DNA of 64,000 bases from Caballeronia sp. SL2Y3. Lineage in GTDB: Bacteria > Pseudomonadota > Gammaproteobacteria > Burkholderiales > Burkholderiaceae. Position 1 is the stretch's first letter. Each line of letters starts with the position of its first letter. A program made the translations under genes and the position numbers. Shown one piece after another: positions 18,312-28,585 of this stretch. A model generated the notes under the pieces. The model searched no databases and was not told the origin of the DNA. It was given only the letters and a program-made list of their open reading frames with translations. Where the stretch lies: NCBI RefSeq assembly GCF_022879575.1, contig NZ_CP084260.1:1054001-1118000 (forward strand), read 5' to 3'.

Positions 18312-19418
18312 ATGTCCGGCAACACCCTTGGCACGCTTTTCACCGTCACGAATTTTGGCGAATCGCATGGACCGGCGATCGGCTGCGTGATCGACGGCTG
18401 CCCGCCGGGCATGGCACTCACGGAAGCCGACATTCAGGTGGAACTCGACCGGCGCCGTCCGGGCACGTCGCGTCACGTGACGCAGCGGCAGGAAGCCGAT
18501 CAGGTCGAGATTCTGTCGGGCGTGTTCGAAGGCGTCACCACCGGCACGCCCATCGCGCTTCTGATCCGCAACACGGATCAGCGCAGCAAGGACTACGGCA
18601 ATATCGCCGAGACGTTCCGTCCGGGTCATGCCGACTACACCTACTGGCAAAAGTACGGCGTGCGCGACTATCGCGGCGGCGGGCGGTCATCCGCGCGCCT
18701 GACTGCGCCGACGGTCGCGGCGGGCGCGGTCGCGAAGAAGTGGCTGCGCGAGAAGTTCGGCATCGAAACGCGCGGATACATGAGCGCGCTCGGCGAGATT
18801 CCGATTCCGTTCGTCGACTGGAAACACGTGCGCGAGAATCCGTTTTTCGCGCCGAACGCGGATGTCGTGCCGCAGCTCGAAGCGTACATGGACGCTCTGC
18901 GCCGCGATGGCGATTCGGTCGGCGCGCGCATCGAAGTGGTGGCGAGCGGCGTGCCGGTCGGTCTTGGCGAACCACTGTATGACCGGCTGGACGCCGACAT
19001 CGCCCACGCGATGATGGGCATCAACGCCGTGAAGGGCGTGGAGATCGGTGCGGGCTTCGCGAGCGTCGCGCAACGCGGCTCGCAGCACGGCGACGAGATG
19101 ACGCCCGAAGGCTTCGCCACCAATCACGCGGGCGGCATTCTCGGCGGCATTTCGAGCGGGCAGGACATTACCGTGTCCATCGCTACCAAGCCGACGTCGA
19201 GCATTCGCACGCCGCGTCAGTCCGTCGACAAGTCGGGCGCGCCGGCTACCGTCGAGACGTTCGGGCGCCACGATCCTTGCGTCGGCATCCGCGCGACGCC
19301 CATCGCGGAGGCGCTGCTCGCGCTGGTGCTGATGGACCACGCGCTGCGGCACCGCGCGCAATGCGGCGATGTGACCGTCGCCACGCCGAAGATTCCCGCG
19401 CACGTACCGGGCAAGTAA
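18312..19418 (+). CDS. aroC: Chorismate synthase
   Basis: The protein of 368 residues catalyses the last shikimate-pathway step, EPSP to chorismate, with reduced FMN. Family signatures are complete: [21 protein letters not shown] near the start, [20 protein letters not shown] and the C-terminal [16 protein letters not shown]. Length is as in other proteobacteria. It follows the fused transporter gene by 64 bp. Confidence 0.97.
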   Translation: MSGNTLGTLFTVTNFGESHGPAIGCVIDGCPPGMALTEADIQVELDRRRPGTSRHVTQRQEADQVEILSGVFEGVTTGTPIALLIRNTDQRSKDYGNIAETFRPGHADYTYWQKYGVRDYRGGGRSSARLTAPTVAAGAVAKKWLREKFGIETRGYMSALGEIPIPFVDWKHVRENPFFAPNADVVPQLEAYMDALRRDGDSVGARIEVVASGVPVGLGEPLYDRLDADIAHAMMGINAVKGVEIGAGFASVAQRGSQHGDEMTPEGFATNHAGGILGGISSGQDITVSIATKPTSSIRTPRQSVDKSGAPATVETFGRHDPCVGIRATPIAEALLALVLMDHALRHRAQCGDVTVATPKIPAHVPGK

Positions 19419-19425
19419 CGCCGCA

Positions 19426-19457
19426 TAAAAAAAGAAACGCCGGTCCTGGGACCGGCG
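19426..19457 (-). terminator. Intrinsic terminator for the ETF-QO gene
   Basis: On the minus strand CGCCGGTCC-CAGG-ACCGGCG type hairpin (19438-19457) is followed by TTTCTTTTTTTA. It lies just after the stop at 19464 and in the 45-bp gap to the convergent aroC. Confidence 0.8.
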
Positions 19458-19463
19458 CTCTCG

Positions 19464-21137
19464 TCACATGTTCGGATAGTTCGGCCCGCCGCCGCCCTCC
19501 GGCGTCACCCAGACGATATTCTGCGTCGGGTCCTTGATATCGCACGTCTTGCAGTGCACGCAGTTCTGCGCGTTGATTTGCAGGCGATCGCTACCGTCTT
19601 CCGATTTCACGAATTCGTAGACCGCGGCGGGGCAGTAGCGGGCTTCGGGACCGGCATACGTCCGCAGATTCACGTTGACCGGCACGCTCGGATCTTTCAG
19701 CGTCAGATGCGCCGGCTGATTCTCTTCGTGATTCGTATTCGAGATGAACACGGACGAGAGGCGATCGAACGTGAGCTTGCCATCGGGCTTCGGATACACG
19801 ATCGGCTTGCACTGCGACGCCGGCTTCAGCATCTCATGATCCCAATGCTGATGATGCAGCGTCCACGGCACGTTGCCGCCCATCACCTTCTGCTCCAGCC
19901 CGACCATGAACGAGCCGAGGTACAGGCCCTTGCTCATCCACTGCTTGAAGTTGCGCGCGCGGTAGAGCTCGGTCTTGAGCCAGGAGTTCTCGAATGCTTC
20001 CGGGTAAGCTGTCAGTTCGTCGGCCTGACGTCCGGCCTGCACGGCGTCGAACGCGGCTTCGGCGGCCATCTTGCCGGTCTTGATCGCCGCGTGGCTGCCC
20101 TTGATTCGGGATGCGTTCAGGAAACCGGCGTCGTCGCCAGCGAGCGCGCCGCCCGGGAACGTCAGCTTCGGCAGCGACATCAGACCGCCCGCCGTAATGG
20201 CCCGCGCGCCGTAGGACAGGCGCTTGCCGCCTTCCAGAAAGCCACGGATGGACGGATGCGTCTTGTAACGCTGGAATTCCTCGAACGGCGACAGGTACGG
20301 ATTCGAATACCCGAGCCCGACCACGAAGCCGACCACGACCTGGTTATTGTCCATGTGATAGAGGAACGACCCGCCGTACGTATCCGGTTCCAGCGGCCAG
20401 CCGGCCGTGTGAATCACGAGCCCCGGCTTGTGCTTGACCGGATCGACCTCCCACAATTCCTTGATGCCGATGCCGTACACCTGCGGATCGGCATTCTGAT
20501 TGAGCTTGAACTTGTCGATGAGCTGGCGCCCCAGATGCCCGCGCGCGCCCTCGCAGAAGAGCGTGTACTTCGCGTGCAGTTCCATGCCCAGCTGGAAGTT
20601 GTCGGTCGGTTGTCCGTCTTTGCCGACGCCCATGTTGCCGGTGACGACGCCGCGCACCGAGCCGTCGTCAGCATAGAGCACTTCCGCTGCCGGAAATCCG
20701 GGGAAAATCTCGACGCCGAGCGCTTCGGCCTGCTGCCCGAGCCAGCGCGTGACGTTGCCCAGGCTCACGACGTAGTTGCCGTGATTCTTGAAGTTGTCGG
20801 GAAGCAGCCAGTTCGGGACCTGCTTTGCGCCGGTAGGCGACAGGAAAAGGAACCGGTCTTCGGTCACTTCCACGTCGAGCGGCGCGCCCTGTTCCTTCCA
20901 GTCGGGGATGAGTTCCGTGAGGCCGCGCGGGTCCATCACCGCGCCCGAGAGGATGTGCGCGCCGACCTCCGAGCCTTTCTCCAGCACGCAGACGCCGATT
21001 TCGACGCCTTTTTCCGCCGCCAGTTGCTTCAGGCGAATCGCAGCCGACAAACCCGCTGGGCCGCCGCCGACGATCACCACGTCGTATTCCATCGATTCGC
21101 GGGGACCGTATTGCTCGATAAGGCTCGCCGGGGTCAT
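19464..21137 (-). CDS. Electron transfer flavoprotein-ubiquinone oxidoreductase
   Basis: The protein of 557 residues passes electrons from reduced ETF (fed by acyl-CoA dehydrogenases) to ubiquinone at the inner membrane. It has the N-terminal FAD loop VVIVGGGPAGLSAA and the C-terminal [4Fe-4S] ligands: one Cys in YCPAAVYEF and three in CVHCKTC. Length matches bacterial and mitochondrial ETF-QO. ATG at 21137 has AGAGGAA five bases upstream and is preferred to the TTG at 21140. The etfAB genes are not nearby. Confidence 0.95.
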   Translation of the reverse strand: MTPASLIEQYGPRESMEYDVVIVGGGPAGLSAAIRLKQLAAEKGVEIGVCVLEKGSEVGAHILSGAVMDPRGLTELIPDWKEQGAPLDVEVTEDRFLFLSPTGAKQVPNWLLPDNFKNHGNYVVSLGNVTRWLGQQAEALGVEIFPGFPAAEVLYADDGSVRGVVTGNMGVGKDGQPTDNFQLGMELHAKYTLFCEGARGHLGRQLIDKFKLNQNADPQVYGIGIKELWEVDPVKHKPGLVIHTAGWPLEPDTYGGSFLYHMDNNQVVVGFVVGLGYSNPYLSPFEEFQRYKTHPSIRGFLEGGKRLSYGARAITAGGLMSLPKLTFPGGALAGDDAGFLNASRIKGSHAAIKTGKMAAEAAFDAVQAGRQADELTAYPEAFENSWLKTELYRARNFKQWMSKGLYLGSFMVGLEQKVMGGNVPWTLHHQHWDHEMLKPASQCKPIVYPKPDGKLTFDRLSSVFISNTNHEENQPAHLTLKDPSVPVNVNLRTYAGPEARYCPAAVYEFVKSEDGSDRLQINAQNCVHCKTCDIKDPTQNIVWVTPEGGGGPNYPNM

Positions 21138-21350
21138 CAATATTCCTCTCTACCGTTAGAATGGCCTTCCAGGATCGCGTATTGTCAGCGAACGTCAGGC
21201 GGGCTGCAACCGAAGGCGTCCTGATCTGCACGATCGTACTATTTTCCGTAATACCGTGATATCGGTGTCTACGCCAAGTGGCGCGACCGCGCGCCTCGCG
21301 CTGCCCGCGTCCCCCGCAAGGCTGCATCAACCGTACAAGAAGGAAGCACA

Positions 21351-22124
21351 ATGGGCCGTTCGATCAACCTGGAAGGCAAGGTCGCGCTGATTACCGGCGC
21401 GTCCAGTGGGCTTGGGAAGCGTTTTGCGCAGGTGCTGTCGCAGGCGGGCGCGAAAGTGGTGCTCGCGAGCCGCCGCGTCGAGCGGCTGAAGGAACTGCGC
21501 GCCGAAATCGAGGCGTCCGGCGGCGCCGCGCACGTCGTGTCGCTCGACGTCACGGACTACCTGAGCGTCAAGGCCGCCGTCGCGCACGCCGAGACGGAAG
21601 CGGGTACCATCGACATTCTCGTCAATAACTCGGGCGTCTCCACCACGCAGAAGCTGACCGACGTGACCCCGGCGGACTTCGAGTTCGTCTTCGGCACGAA
21701 CGTGCGCGGCGCGTTCTTCGTCGCGCAGGAAGTGGCCAAGCGCATGATCATGCGCGGCAACGGCGCGGCCAAGCCCGCTTATCGCATCATCAACATCGCC
21801 TCCGTGGCCGGGCTGCGCGTGTTTCCGCAAATCGGCCTGTATTCCATGAGCAAGGCCGCCGTCGTGCAGATGACCAAGGCCATGGCAATGGAATGGGGCC
21901 GCCACGGCATCAACGTGAACGCGATCTGCCCGGGCTATATCGACACCGAGATCAATCACCACCACTGGAAGACCGAGCAGGGCCAGAAGCTCGTGTCGAT
22001 GCTGCCGCGCCGGCGCGTCGGCGCGCCCGAAGACCTGGACGGCCTTTTGCTGCTGCTTTCAGCCGACGAATCGCAATTCATGAATGGCTCGGTCATTTCG
22101 GCGGACGACGGTTTTTCACTATGA
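21351..22124 (+). CDS. SDR-family oxidoreductase
   Basis: The protein of 257 residues is a classical short-chain dehydrogenase: NAD(P) loop TGASSGLGKR (15-24), NNSG (91-94 region), Ser and YSMSK of the catalytic site, and PGYIDTEIN after it. Substrate is unknown. It is divergent from the ETF-QO gene and 55 bp upstream of a thioesterase gene on the same strand, so a role in acyl-CoA metabolism (3-hydroxyacyl-CoA dehydrogenase-like) is plausible. Confidence 0.88.
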   Translation: MGRSINLEGKVALITGASSGLGKRFAQVLSQAGAKVVLASRRVERLKELRAEIEASGGAAHVVSLDVTDYLSVKAAVAHAETEAGTIDILVNNSGVSTTQKLTDVTPADFEFVFGTNVRGAFFVAQEVAKRMIMRGNGAAKPAYRIINIASVAGLRVFPQIGLYSMSKAAVVQMTKAMAMEWGRHGINVNAICPGYIDTEINHHHWKTEQGQKLVSMLPRRRVGAPEDLDGLLLLLSADESQFMNGSVISADDGFSL

Positions 22125-22179
22125 GCATCGCGCGGGCAAACGCCGCGCGGCGCGCTGTTATCAGACACTGGAAGGTTGA

Positions 22180-22638
22180 ATGAGCAACACCAATACGCCC
22201 AAGAACGCGGACCCCGAATTTCACACGGTCTTCGAGATGTCCATGCCCATCCGCTGGGGCGACATGGACGCCTTCGGGCACGTCAACAACACGGTCTACT
22301 TCCGCTACATGGAGCAGGTCCGCATTTCGTGGTTCGAGCAGATCGGCGCGGCGGGCGGCAACGGCGAGGGCCAGGGGCCCGTCATCGTGAATGCGTCGAT
22401 GGAGTTTCTGAAGCAGCTGCACTATCCGGGCGACGTCATCGCGCGCATGTCGGTCGGCAAGCCGGGACGCAGCAGTTTCGACACGCACTTCGAGCTGTAT
22501 CGCGCCGATGCGCCGGGCACGCTGTACGCGTGCGGCGCGGCGAAGGTCGTGTGGGTGGATTACGCGGCGGGCAAGTCGGTGCCGATTCCCGATCTGCTGC
22601 GTCAGATGATCGAAACCGCCGCGCCCGTCGCGTCCTGA
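22180..22638 (+). CDS. Acyl-CoA thioesterase of the 4HBT/YbgC hotdog type
   Basis: The protein of 152 residues has the hotdog signature WGDMDAFGHVNNTVYFRYME with the catalytic Asp of 4-hydroxybenzoyl-CoA-type thioesterases, and VNASMEFLKQLHYPGDV later. It hydrolyses acyl- or aroyl-CoA in the cytosol. It sits after the SDR gene, suggesting one transcript. Confidence 0.88.
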   Translation: MSNTNTPKNADPEFHTVFEMSMPIRWGDMDAFGHVNNTVYFRYMEQVRISWFEQIGAAGGNGEGQGPVIVNASMEFLKQLHYPGDVIARMSVGKPGRSSFDTHFELYRADAPGTLYACGAAKVVWVDYAAGKSVPIPDLLRQMIETAAPVAS

Positions 22639-22647
22639 TCGCGCGGC

Positions 22648-23193
22648 TCAATTGCCGAGCAGCCGCTGCAAAAGCTCGGTTGCATTGCCGGTGTCGTATT
22701 TGCGCATGAGCCGTGCACGGTAGATATCCACGGTGCGCGGGCTGATATCGAGCACGCGGCCAATTTGCTTGCTCGTCTTGCCCGTAACGAGCTGCGCGGC
22801 AATCTCGCGCTCGCGCGGCGTCAGTTCGATGGCGACGCGCCGCGTCGCGCTCAGGTCCTCGAACGTCCAGACGCCCGCCGCATGCGGCGCGGCGCGGTCG
22901 AGCGCGCGGCCGGTCACGTGGCACCAGAAGAGTTCGCCGTTCGCGCGTTTCATGATGCGGTCGTCGCTGTAGGTGCCGCGGCCGCTGATATGCGCCGCGA
23001 TGCGCTCGCCAATGCGCGCGAATTCGTCCGGCGTCGGATAGAGCACCTCGAACGAGCAGCCGATGAGCGTCTCGCGCGTGGCGCCGAAAATCGCGCAGAC
23101 TTCCTCGTTGCAGTCTTCGATGCTGCGTTCTCGCGACAACACGAGCCCGACGGGCGCGAGATGAAACGCGGTTTGATAGTCCAGTTCACGCAT
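22648..23193 (-). CDS. PAS domain and LuxR-type helix-turn-helix regulator
   Basis: The protein of 181 residues has a PAS sensor (about 5-115, FHLAPVGLVLSRERSIEDCN) and a LuxR/FixJ HTH (about 122-178, LTPREREIAAQLVTGKTSKQIG). There is no receiver domain, so it senses a ligand or redox state directly rather than by phosphorylation. It is divergent from the CoA-transferase genes, with 189 bp between them, and may control them. An in-frame extension to 23646 is not conserved-looking and would cover the divergent promoter region. Confidence 0.85.
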   Translation of the reverse strand: MRELDYQTAFHLAPVGLVLSRERSIEDCNEEVCAIFGATRETLIGCSFEVLYPTPDEFARIGERIAAHISGRGTYSDDRIMKRANGELFWCHVTGRALDRAAPHAAGVWTFEDLSATRRVAIELTPREREIAAQLVTGKTSKQIGRVLDISPRTVDIYRARLMRKYDTGNATELLQRLLGN

Positions 23194-23382
23194 GTCGATT
23201 CCGGCGCCCCGCCGGCGTTGCAAGCAACGGCCGGGCGCGGGCAATGACTTATGTATTTTTGCGTATTGTGCAGGATGGATCGCGCAGCGTACCCTTTCGG
23301 CCAGATCAAAACGCCGCCGCGCGATATCGGGCGGCGCTAAAACCGGTTCTTTAGTCGGGTTCAACATGGAAGGGACAAACAG

Positions 23383-24087
23383 ATGAACAAGGTCTATCCC
23401 AGCGCGAAAGCGGCGCTCGATGACATCGTCAAGGACGGGCAGACGTTCGCCGTCGGCGGATTCGGCTTGTGCGGCATTCCCGAGGCGCTGATTGCCGCGC
23501 TGCGCGATTCGGGCGTGAAGGGCATCACGTGCATCAGCAACAACGCGGGCGTCGATGGCTTCGGCCTCGGCCTCTTGCTGGAGACGCGCCAGATCAAGAA
23601 GATGATCTCCTCCTATGTGGGCGAGAACAAGGAATTCGAGCGGCAATATCTGGCCGGCGAACTAGAGCTGGAATTCACGCCGCAGGGCACGCTGGCTGAG
23701 AAGCTGCGCGCGGGCGGCGCGGGCATTCCGGCGTTCTTCACGAATACCGGCTACGGCACGATCATCGCGGAAGGCAAGGAAACGCGCCAGTTCGGCGAGA
23801 ATCACTACGTGCTGGAGCATTCGCTGACGGCGGACGTCGGGCTCGTGAAGGCGTGGAAAGCCGACAAGTCCGGCAATCTGATCTATCGCCGCACGGCGCG
23901 CAACTTCAATCCGATGTGCGCGATGGCCGGCAAGATCACCGTCGCGGAAGTGGAAGAGATCGTGGAAGTCGGCGAACTCGATCCGGACGCGATCCACACG
24001 CCGGGCATTTTCGTCCAACGGCTCGTCCTGAATGCGCATCCGGAAAAGCGCATCGAACAACGCATCGTCCGCGCGAAAGGAGAATGA
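23383..24087 (+). CDS. 3-oxoacid CoA-transferase subunit A (SCOT type)
   Basis: The protein of 234 residues is the alpha subunit of a family I CoA-transferase: [13 protein letters not shown] near 24-36 and [11 protein letters not shown] near 55. With subunit B it moves CoA from succinyl-CoA to acetoacetate or a similar 3-oxoacid. It is paralogous to pcaI about 18 kb downstream, with the same layout. Its stop overlaps the region of the subunit B start. Confidence 0.92.
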   Translation: MNKVYPSAKAALDDIVKDGQTFAVGGFGLCGIPEALIAALRDSGVKGITCISNNAGVDGFGLGLLLETRQIKKMISSYVGENKEFERQYLAGELELEFTPQGTLAEKLRAGGAGIPAFFTNTGYGTIIAEGKETRQFGENHYVLEHSLTADVGLVKAWKADKSGNLIYRRTARNFNPMCAMAGKITVAEVEEIVEVGELDPDAIHTPGIFVQRLVLNAHPEKRIEQRIVRAKGE

Positions 24088-24089
24088 CC

Positions 24090-24731
24090 ATGGCTTGGAC
24101 TCGTGACCAGATGGCCGCGCGTGCGGCGAAGGAATTGCAGGACGGCTTCTATGTGAACCTGGGCATCGGCTTGCCGACGCTCGTCGCGAACCATGTGCCG
24201 CCGGGCGTCGAAGTGTGGCTGCAATCGGAGAACGGGCTGCTCGGCATCGGGCCGTCGCCGACCGAGGAAGAAGTCGACGCCGATCTCATCAACGCGGGCA
24301 AGCAGACGGTGACGACGCTGCCGGGTTCGTCGATCTTTTCGTCGGCGGATTCGTTCGCGATGATTCGCGGCGGCCACATCAACCTCGCCATTCTCGGCGC
24401 GATGCAGATCAGCAAGAAGGGCGACCTCGCCAACTGGATGATCCCCGGCAAGATGATCAAGGGCATGGGCGGCGCCATGGACCTCGTCGCGGGCGTGAAG
24501 CGCGTCGTCGTGCTGATGGAACATGTGGCGAAGGGCGACCAGCACAAGATTCTCGAAGAATGCACGTTGCCGCTGACGGGCGTGGGCGTCGTGGATCGCA
24601 TCATCACCGATCTCGGCGTGATCGACGTGACCGATAGCGGCCTCAAGCTCGTCGAACTAGCCGACGGCGTGACCGTCGAAGAGATTCAGCGCAAGACCGG
24701 CGCGCCGCTCGACGTGAGCAGCGTGAAGTAA
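24090..24731 (+). CDS. 3-oxoacid CoA-transferase subunit B (SCOT type)
   Basis: The protein of 213 residues is the beta subunit; the catalytic glutamate is in SENGLLGIG, which forms the glutamyl-CoA intermediate. [27 protein letters not shown] is typical of SCOT rather than PcaJ. The ATG at 24090 is preferred over ATG 24084 because AAAGGAGA lies at proper distance; the earlier one overlaps the subunit A stop as ATGA. The pair probably serves ketone-body or PHB-derived acetoacetate use. Confidence 0.92.
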   Translation: MAWTRDQMAARAAKELQDGFYVNLGIGLPTLVANHVPPGVEVWLQSENGLLGIGPSPTEEEVDADLINAGKQTVTTLPGSSIFSSADSFAMIRGGHINLAILGAMQISKKGDLANWMIPGKMIKGMGGAMDLVAGVKRVVVLMEHVAKGDQHKILEECTLPLTGVGVVDRIITDLGVIDVTDSGLKLVELADGVTVEEIQRKTGAPLDVSSVK

Positions 24732-24754
24732 GTTTGCAAGAGAACGCGGTTCGG

Positions 24755-24792
24755 AAGCGGGCGGGGCGGAAGGCTTCGCCCGCTTTGCTTTT
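24755..24792 (+). terminator. Intrinsic terminator after the CoA-transferase pair
   Basis: AAGCGGGCG and CGCCCGCTT pair around a 13-base loop and are followed by TGCTTTT. Confidence 0.7.
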
Positions 24793-24885
24793 GGGGCGCG
24801 CAAGGCATCGTCCGTTCGGCTAACGACGCTCGGCCGTGCGCCGGACGCTTTAGAATCGATCGGACAACTTCCACGAGGAATCTCC

Positions 24886-25806
24886 ATGAGCGCATCCATC
24901 GTCGTCGAGGCTTCGCATTCCACGCTCACCGCGCCGCGCCAGCGTTTCGTGCAGTGCGCGAGTCCGGCGGGGCTGCATCGCATGGCTTATACCGAGTGGG
25001 GCGATCCCGCGAATCCGCGCGTGCTGCTCTGCGTGCATGGCCTGACGCGTTCGGGCCGCGACTTCGACAAGGTCGCGCAGGCGTTCGCGAGCGAGTATCG
25101 CGTGGTGTGCCCGGACGTGGTGGGCCGCGGCCTCTCGGACTGGCTTGCCGATTCGCGCTATTACGGTCTCGCGCAGTACGTCGCCGACATGGCCACGCTG
25201 ATCGCGCGGCTCAATGTCGAAACGGTCGACTGGTTCGGCACGTCGATGGGCGGGCTGATCGGCATGGTGCTCGGCGGATTGAAGAACACGCCCATCCGCA
25301 AGCTGCTCCTGAACGATGTCGGGCCGCATATCGAGCCGGTCGCGCTCGAGCGTATCCGCAGCTATCTTGGCAAGCCCGCGCGTTTTGCGACGCTGGATGA
25401 AGGCATCCGGCACGCGGCGGCGCTCGCGGCGTCCTTCGGGCCGCTCACGGACGAGGAGTGGGCGAGCATCAACGCGCCGCTTCTGCACGAGCGCGACGGC
25501 GTGTGGACGTTCCGCTACGACCCGGGCATCGCCGCGCCGTTCTCCGAGGCCACGGACGAACAGAACGCGGCGGGCGAGGCGTTTCTGTGGCATTCGTTCG
25601 CGTCGATCGCGACGCCGGTGCTCGTCGTGCGCGGCGAAAGCTCGGACCTGCTGTCGCGCGAGACCGTGGCGCAGATGGTCGAGAAGGGGCAGGCGGTATC
25701 GAGCGTGGAAGTGCCGAACGCCGGCCATGCGCCCGCGTTTCTCGACAGCGAGCAGATCGCCGTCGCGCAGCGCTTCTTTCTCGAAAACGAGGGCCGCGGG
25801 GCATAA
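24886..25806 (+). CDS. Alpha/beta-fold hydrolase
   Basis: The protein of 306 residues has the HG oxyanion segment (LLCVHGLTRSGRDFD), the nucleophile elbow GTSMGG, and near the C-terminus VVRGESSDLL and NAGHAPAF carrying the likely acid and His. It belongs to the large alpha/beta hydrolase superfamily; the substrate is unknown. It precedes the ridA-like gene and relA on the same strand (62 bp and 35 bp gaps), so some read-through is likely. Confidence 0.85.
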   Translation: MSASIVVEASHSTLTAPRQRFVQCASPAGLHRMAYTEWGDPANPRVLLCVHGLTRSGRDFDKVAQAFASEYRVVCPDVVGRGLSDWLADSRYYGLAQYVADMATLIARLNVETVDWFGTSMGGLIGMVLGGLKNTPIRKLLLNDVGPHIEPVALERIRSYLGKPARFATLDEGIRHAAALAASFGPLTDEEWASINAPLLHERDGVWTFRYDPGIAAPFSEATDEQNAAGEAFLWHSFASIATPVLVVRGESSDLLSRETVAQMVEKGQAVSSVEVPNAGHAPAFLDSEQIAVAQRFFLENEGRGA

Positions 25807-25868
25807 TAACGGGCTGAGCGCGTGACGCTCTGTCTCGTTTTTGAACTCATCACAGGACTGGATAACCC

Positions 25869-26222
25869 ATGGCAGTTACTCGTCATCACGTCGGCGCGCG
25901 CCTTTCCGAGATCGCGATTCACAACGGCACCGTGTATCTCGCAGGCCAGATCGCGGAGGACACCGATCAGGACATCACCGGCCAGACGCGCGAAGTGCTG
26001 GGCCACATCGACCGTCTGCTCGAAGAGGCGAACAGCGACAAGTCGCACCTGTTGTCCGTGCAGATCTTCATCTCGGACATGGTGCACTTCGCCGGCATGA
26101 ACGCCGTGTGGGACGCGTGGGTCGCGCCGGGCCACACGCCGCCGCGCGCCACCGTCGAGGCGAAGCTCGCGAACCCGGCTTGCCTCGTCGAAGTCGTTGT
26201 GGTGGCTGCGCAGCGCAGCTGA
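25869..26222 (+). CDS. RidA-family protein
   Basis: The protein of 117 residues is of the YjgF/YER057c/UK114 family (VYLAGQIAEDTDQDITGQTREVLGHIDRLL; later PRATVEAKLANPACLVEVVVVA). The Arg that binds the carboxylate of imines is kept in PPRATVEA. RidA proteins remove reactive enamine/imine intermediates from PLP enzymes as trimers; this member is a RidA subgroup and its own substrate is not known. It lies 35 bp before relA. Confidence 0.88.
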   Translation: MAVTRHHVGARLSEIAIHNGTVYLAGQIAEDTDQDITGQTREVLGHIDRLLEEANSDKSHLLSVQIFISDMVHFAGMNAVWDAWVAPGHTPPRATVEAKLANPACLVEVVVVAAQRS

Positions 26223-26257
26223 ACCGGTCAGCATTACGACCGTCGTGGCTTTACCGT

Positions 26258-28480
26258 ATGACCGAGAGCACCGCCCCCGCTGACACGCTGCCCGAGCCGT
26301 CGTTCGACGACGCGCTCGCGTTCGTGCGCGAGCACGCGAAGGACGCGCGGCTCTCGACGGGCGAATTGCTCGCGGACCACGCCGCCGGCACCGCGCGCAT
26401 CATGCAGACGCTCAACGTCGACCCGCATGCGGTCGCCGCCGCCGCGTTGTTCGCGCTCGCGCCGCATCTCGACAATCCGGAGACCTTGATCGCCGAACGC
26501 TTCGGGCCGGAAGTGCAGCGGCTCGTGAGCGATGTGCGTAAGCTCTTGCGCTTAGGCTCGGTCAGTTCCCGTGCGACGCTCGCCGCGTTGCCCGACAACA
26601 CACGCGACGCGCAGGCGGCGCGGCGCGCGCAGGTCGAATCGCTGCGGAAGATGCTGCTCGCGTTCGCGCAGGATATTCGCGTGGTGCTGATCCGGCTCGC
26701 TTCGCGCCTGCAGACGCTGCGCTACCACGCCGCGAACAAGACAGAGCCGCCGCCCGAGGTGCCGCGCGAGACGCTCGACATCTACGCGCCGCTCGCCAAC
26801 CGTCTCGGCATCTGGCAGCTCAAATGGGAACTCGAAGATCTGTCGTTTCGCTTCGAAGACCCGGTTACCTACAAGCGCATCGCCAAGCTGCTCGACGAAA
26901 AGCGCATCGAGCGCGAATCGTATGTGACCGAGGCCATCGCGCGGCTGCAAAAGGAACTGGATACCGCGCACATCAAGGCCGAAGTGAGCGGCCGGCCGAA
27001 GCATATCTATAGCATCTGGAAGAAGATGCGCGGCAAGCAGCTCGACTTCTCGGAACTGAACGACGTGCGCGCGTTCCGCGTGATCGTCGGCGATATCAAG
27101 GATTGCTACACGGTGCTCGGCATCGTGCATAACCTGTGGCAGCCGGTGCCGCGCGAATTCGACGATTACATCTCGCGGCCGAAGCCGAACGGCTACAAAT
27201 CGCTGCATACGGTGGTCGTCGGCGACGACGGACGCGCATTCGAAGTGCAGATTCGTACGCACGAGATGCATCAGTTCGCGGAGTACGGCGTGGCCGCGCA
27301 TTGGCGTTACAAGGAGGCCGGCGCGCGCGGCTACGCGGGCCAGGTCATGGCAAGCGAGAAGTACGACGAAAAGATCGCCTGGCTCCGTCAGCTTCTTGCG
27401 TGGAAAGACGACGTGGAGGGCGATCGTCCCGGCTGGCAGCATCTGCGCGACGCCACGCTCGACGACGACCACATCTACGTGCTGACGCCGCAGGCACGCG
27501 TGATCGCGCTGCCGCACGGTTCGACGGCCGTCGATTTCGCGTATCACCTGCATAGCGAGCTCGGGCATCGCTGCCGGGGCGCGCGTGTCGATGGCGCAAT
27601 GGTGCCGCTCAACACGCCGCTTCAAAACGGGCAGACCGTCGAGATCATCGCGGTGAAGGAGGGCGGACCGTCGCGCGACTGGCTCAATCCGCAGCTCGGC
27701 TATCTGCATAGCCCGCGCGCGCGGCAGAAAGTGCGCGCGTGGTTCAACGCGATCGACGCGGCGGAGAACGTCGCGCAGGGTCGCGCGATCGTCGAAAAGA
27801 CCTTGCAGCGCGAAGGTAAGACCTCGGTCAATCTGGATCAGCTCGCGGCCAAGCTGGGCTTCAAGGCGCCCGAGGAGCTATACGCGGTCGTCGCGAAAGA
27901 CGAGTTCAGCCTTCGGAACATCGAGCAGGCGCTCTCGGACGCGCCGCCGCCCGAGCCGGAGCCGGAAGCGCCCGCGCAGTTCGAAAAGCGCAGCAGCGGG
28001 CAGAGCGTGGCGCACGGCGCGTCGACGGGCGTGCTGGTCGTCGGCGTCGACGCGTTGCTCACGCAGCTCGCGCGCTGCTGCCGTCCCGCGCCGCCCGATC
28101 CGATCGCCGGATTTGTCACGCGCGGCAAAGGCATGTCGATTCACCGCACCGACTGCGCGACGTTCCAGCGCATGGCGCATCGCTCGCCGGAGCGCGTGCT
28201 GCATACGACGTGGTCCGCAGAGGTGATGAACGGACGCGGATCGTCGGTTTATCCGGTGGATCTCGCGGTGGAGTCGGCGGACCGGCAGGGGCTGCTGCGC
28301 GATATCTCCGAAGTGTTCGCGCGGGAGAAGATCAACGTGATCGGCGTGAAAAGCCAGAGCCGGCGAAACATCGCTTTCATGCAGTTCACGGTCGAGGTGT
28401 CGAACGCGGCGCAGATCCAGCGCGCGTGCACGTTGCTCGGCGAAGTGCCGGGCGTCATCCGCGCGTCGCGGCGCGCCTAG
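26258..28480 (+). CDS. relA: (p)ppGpp synthetase RelA
   Basis: The protein of 740 residues has a degenerate N-terminal HD-like domain (the HD pair is missing; the segment reads AAALFALAPH), the synthetase domain (about 225-345, GRPKHIYSIWKKMRGK, then FDDYISRPKPNGYKSLHT), a TGS domain (about 405-465) and a C-terminal ACT domain. Loss of HD and length around 740 mark RelA (synthesis on stalled ribosomes) rather than bifunctional SpoT. The ATG at 26258 is the first suitable start after ridA; no strong ribosome binding site was seen. Confidence 0.95.
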   Translation: MTESTAPADTLPEPSFDDALAFVREHAKDARLSTGELLADHAAGTARIMQTLNVDPHAVAAAALFALAPHLDNPETLIAERFGPEVQRLVSDVRKLLRLGSVSSRATLAALPDNTRDAQAARRAQVESLRKMLLAFAQDIRVVLIRLASRLQTLRYHAANKTEPPPEVPRETLDIYAPLANRLGIWQLKWELEDLSFRFEDPVTYKRIAKLLDEKRIERESYVTEAIARLQKELDTAHIKAEVSGRPKHIYSIWKKMRGKQLDFSELNDVRAFRVIVGDIKDCYTVLGIVHNLWQPVPREFDDYISRPKPNGYKSLHTVVVGDDGRAFEVQIRTHEMHQFAEYGVAAHWRYKEAGARGYAGQVMASEKYDEKIAWLRQLLAWKDDVEGDRPGWQHLRDATLDDDHIYVLTPQARVIALPHGSTAVDFAYHLHSELGHRCRGARVDGAMVPLNTPLQNGQTVEIIAVKEGGPSRDWLNPQLGYLHSPRARQKVRAWFNAIDAAENVAQGRAIVEKTLQREGKTSVNLDQLAAKLGFKAPEELYAVVAKDEFSLRNIEQALSDAPPPEPEPEAPAQFEKRSSGQSVAHGASTGVLVVGVDALLTQLARCCRPAPPDPIAGFVTRGKGMSIHRTDCATFQRMAHRSPERVLHTTWSAEVMNGRGSSVYPVDLAVESADRQGLLRDISEVFAREKINVIGVKSQSRRNIAFMQFTVEVSNAAQIQRACTLLGEVPGVIRASRRA

Positions 28481-28544
28481 CGCTTGATAGCGCGGAAAGT
28501 TGAACGGATCGGCGAATGTTTTCGCGATTCATGTGCAGAAACAC

Positions 28545-28573
28545 TTGCCAAAATACGAAACGCTCCATATAAT
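28545..28573 (+). promoter_or_regulatory. Sigma-70 promoter of tRNA-Val
   Basis: TTGCCA and TATAAT are separated by exactly 17 bases, with the tRNA starting 13 bases after the -10 box. This is the clearest promoter in the window. Confidence 0.85.
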
Positions 28574-28585
28574 CTCACTTCTTTC

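Noticed and set aside
22648..23646. Longer version of the PAS-LuxR protein starting at 23646
   Set aside because: It would extend across the divergent promoter region into the CoA-transferase gene and the extra part has no conserved look.
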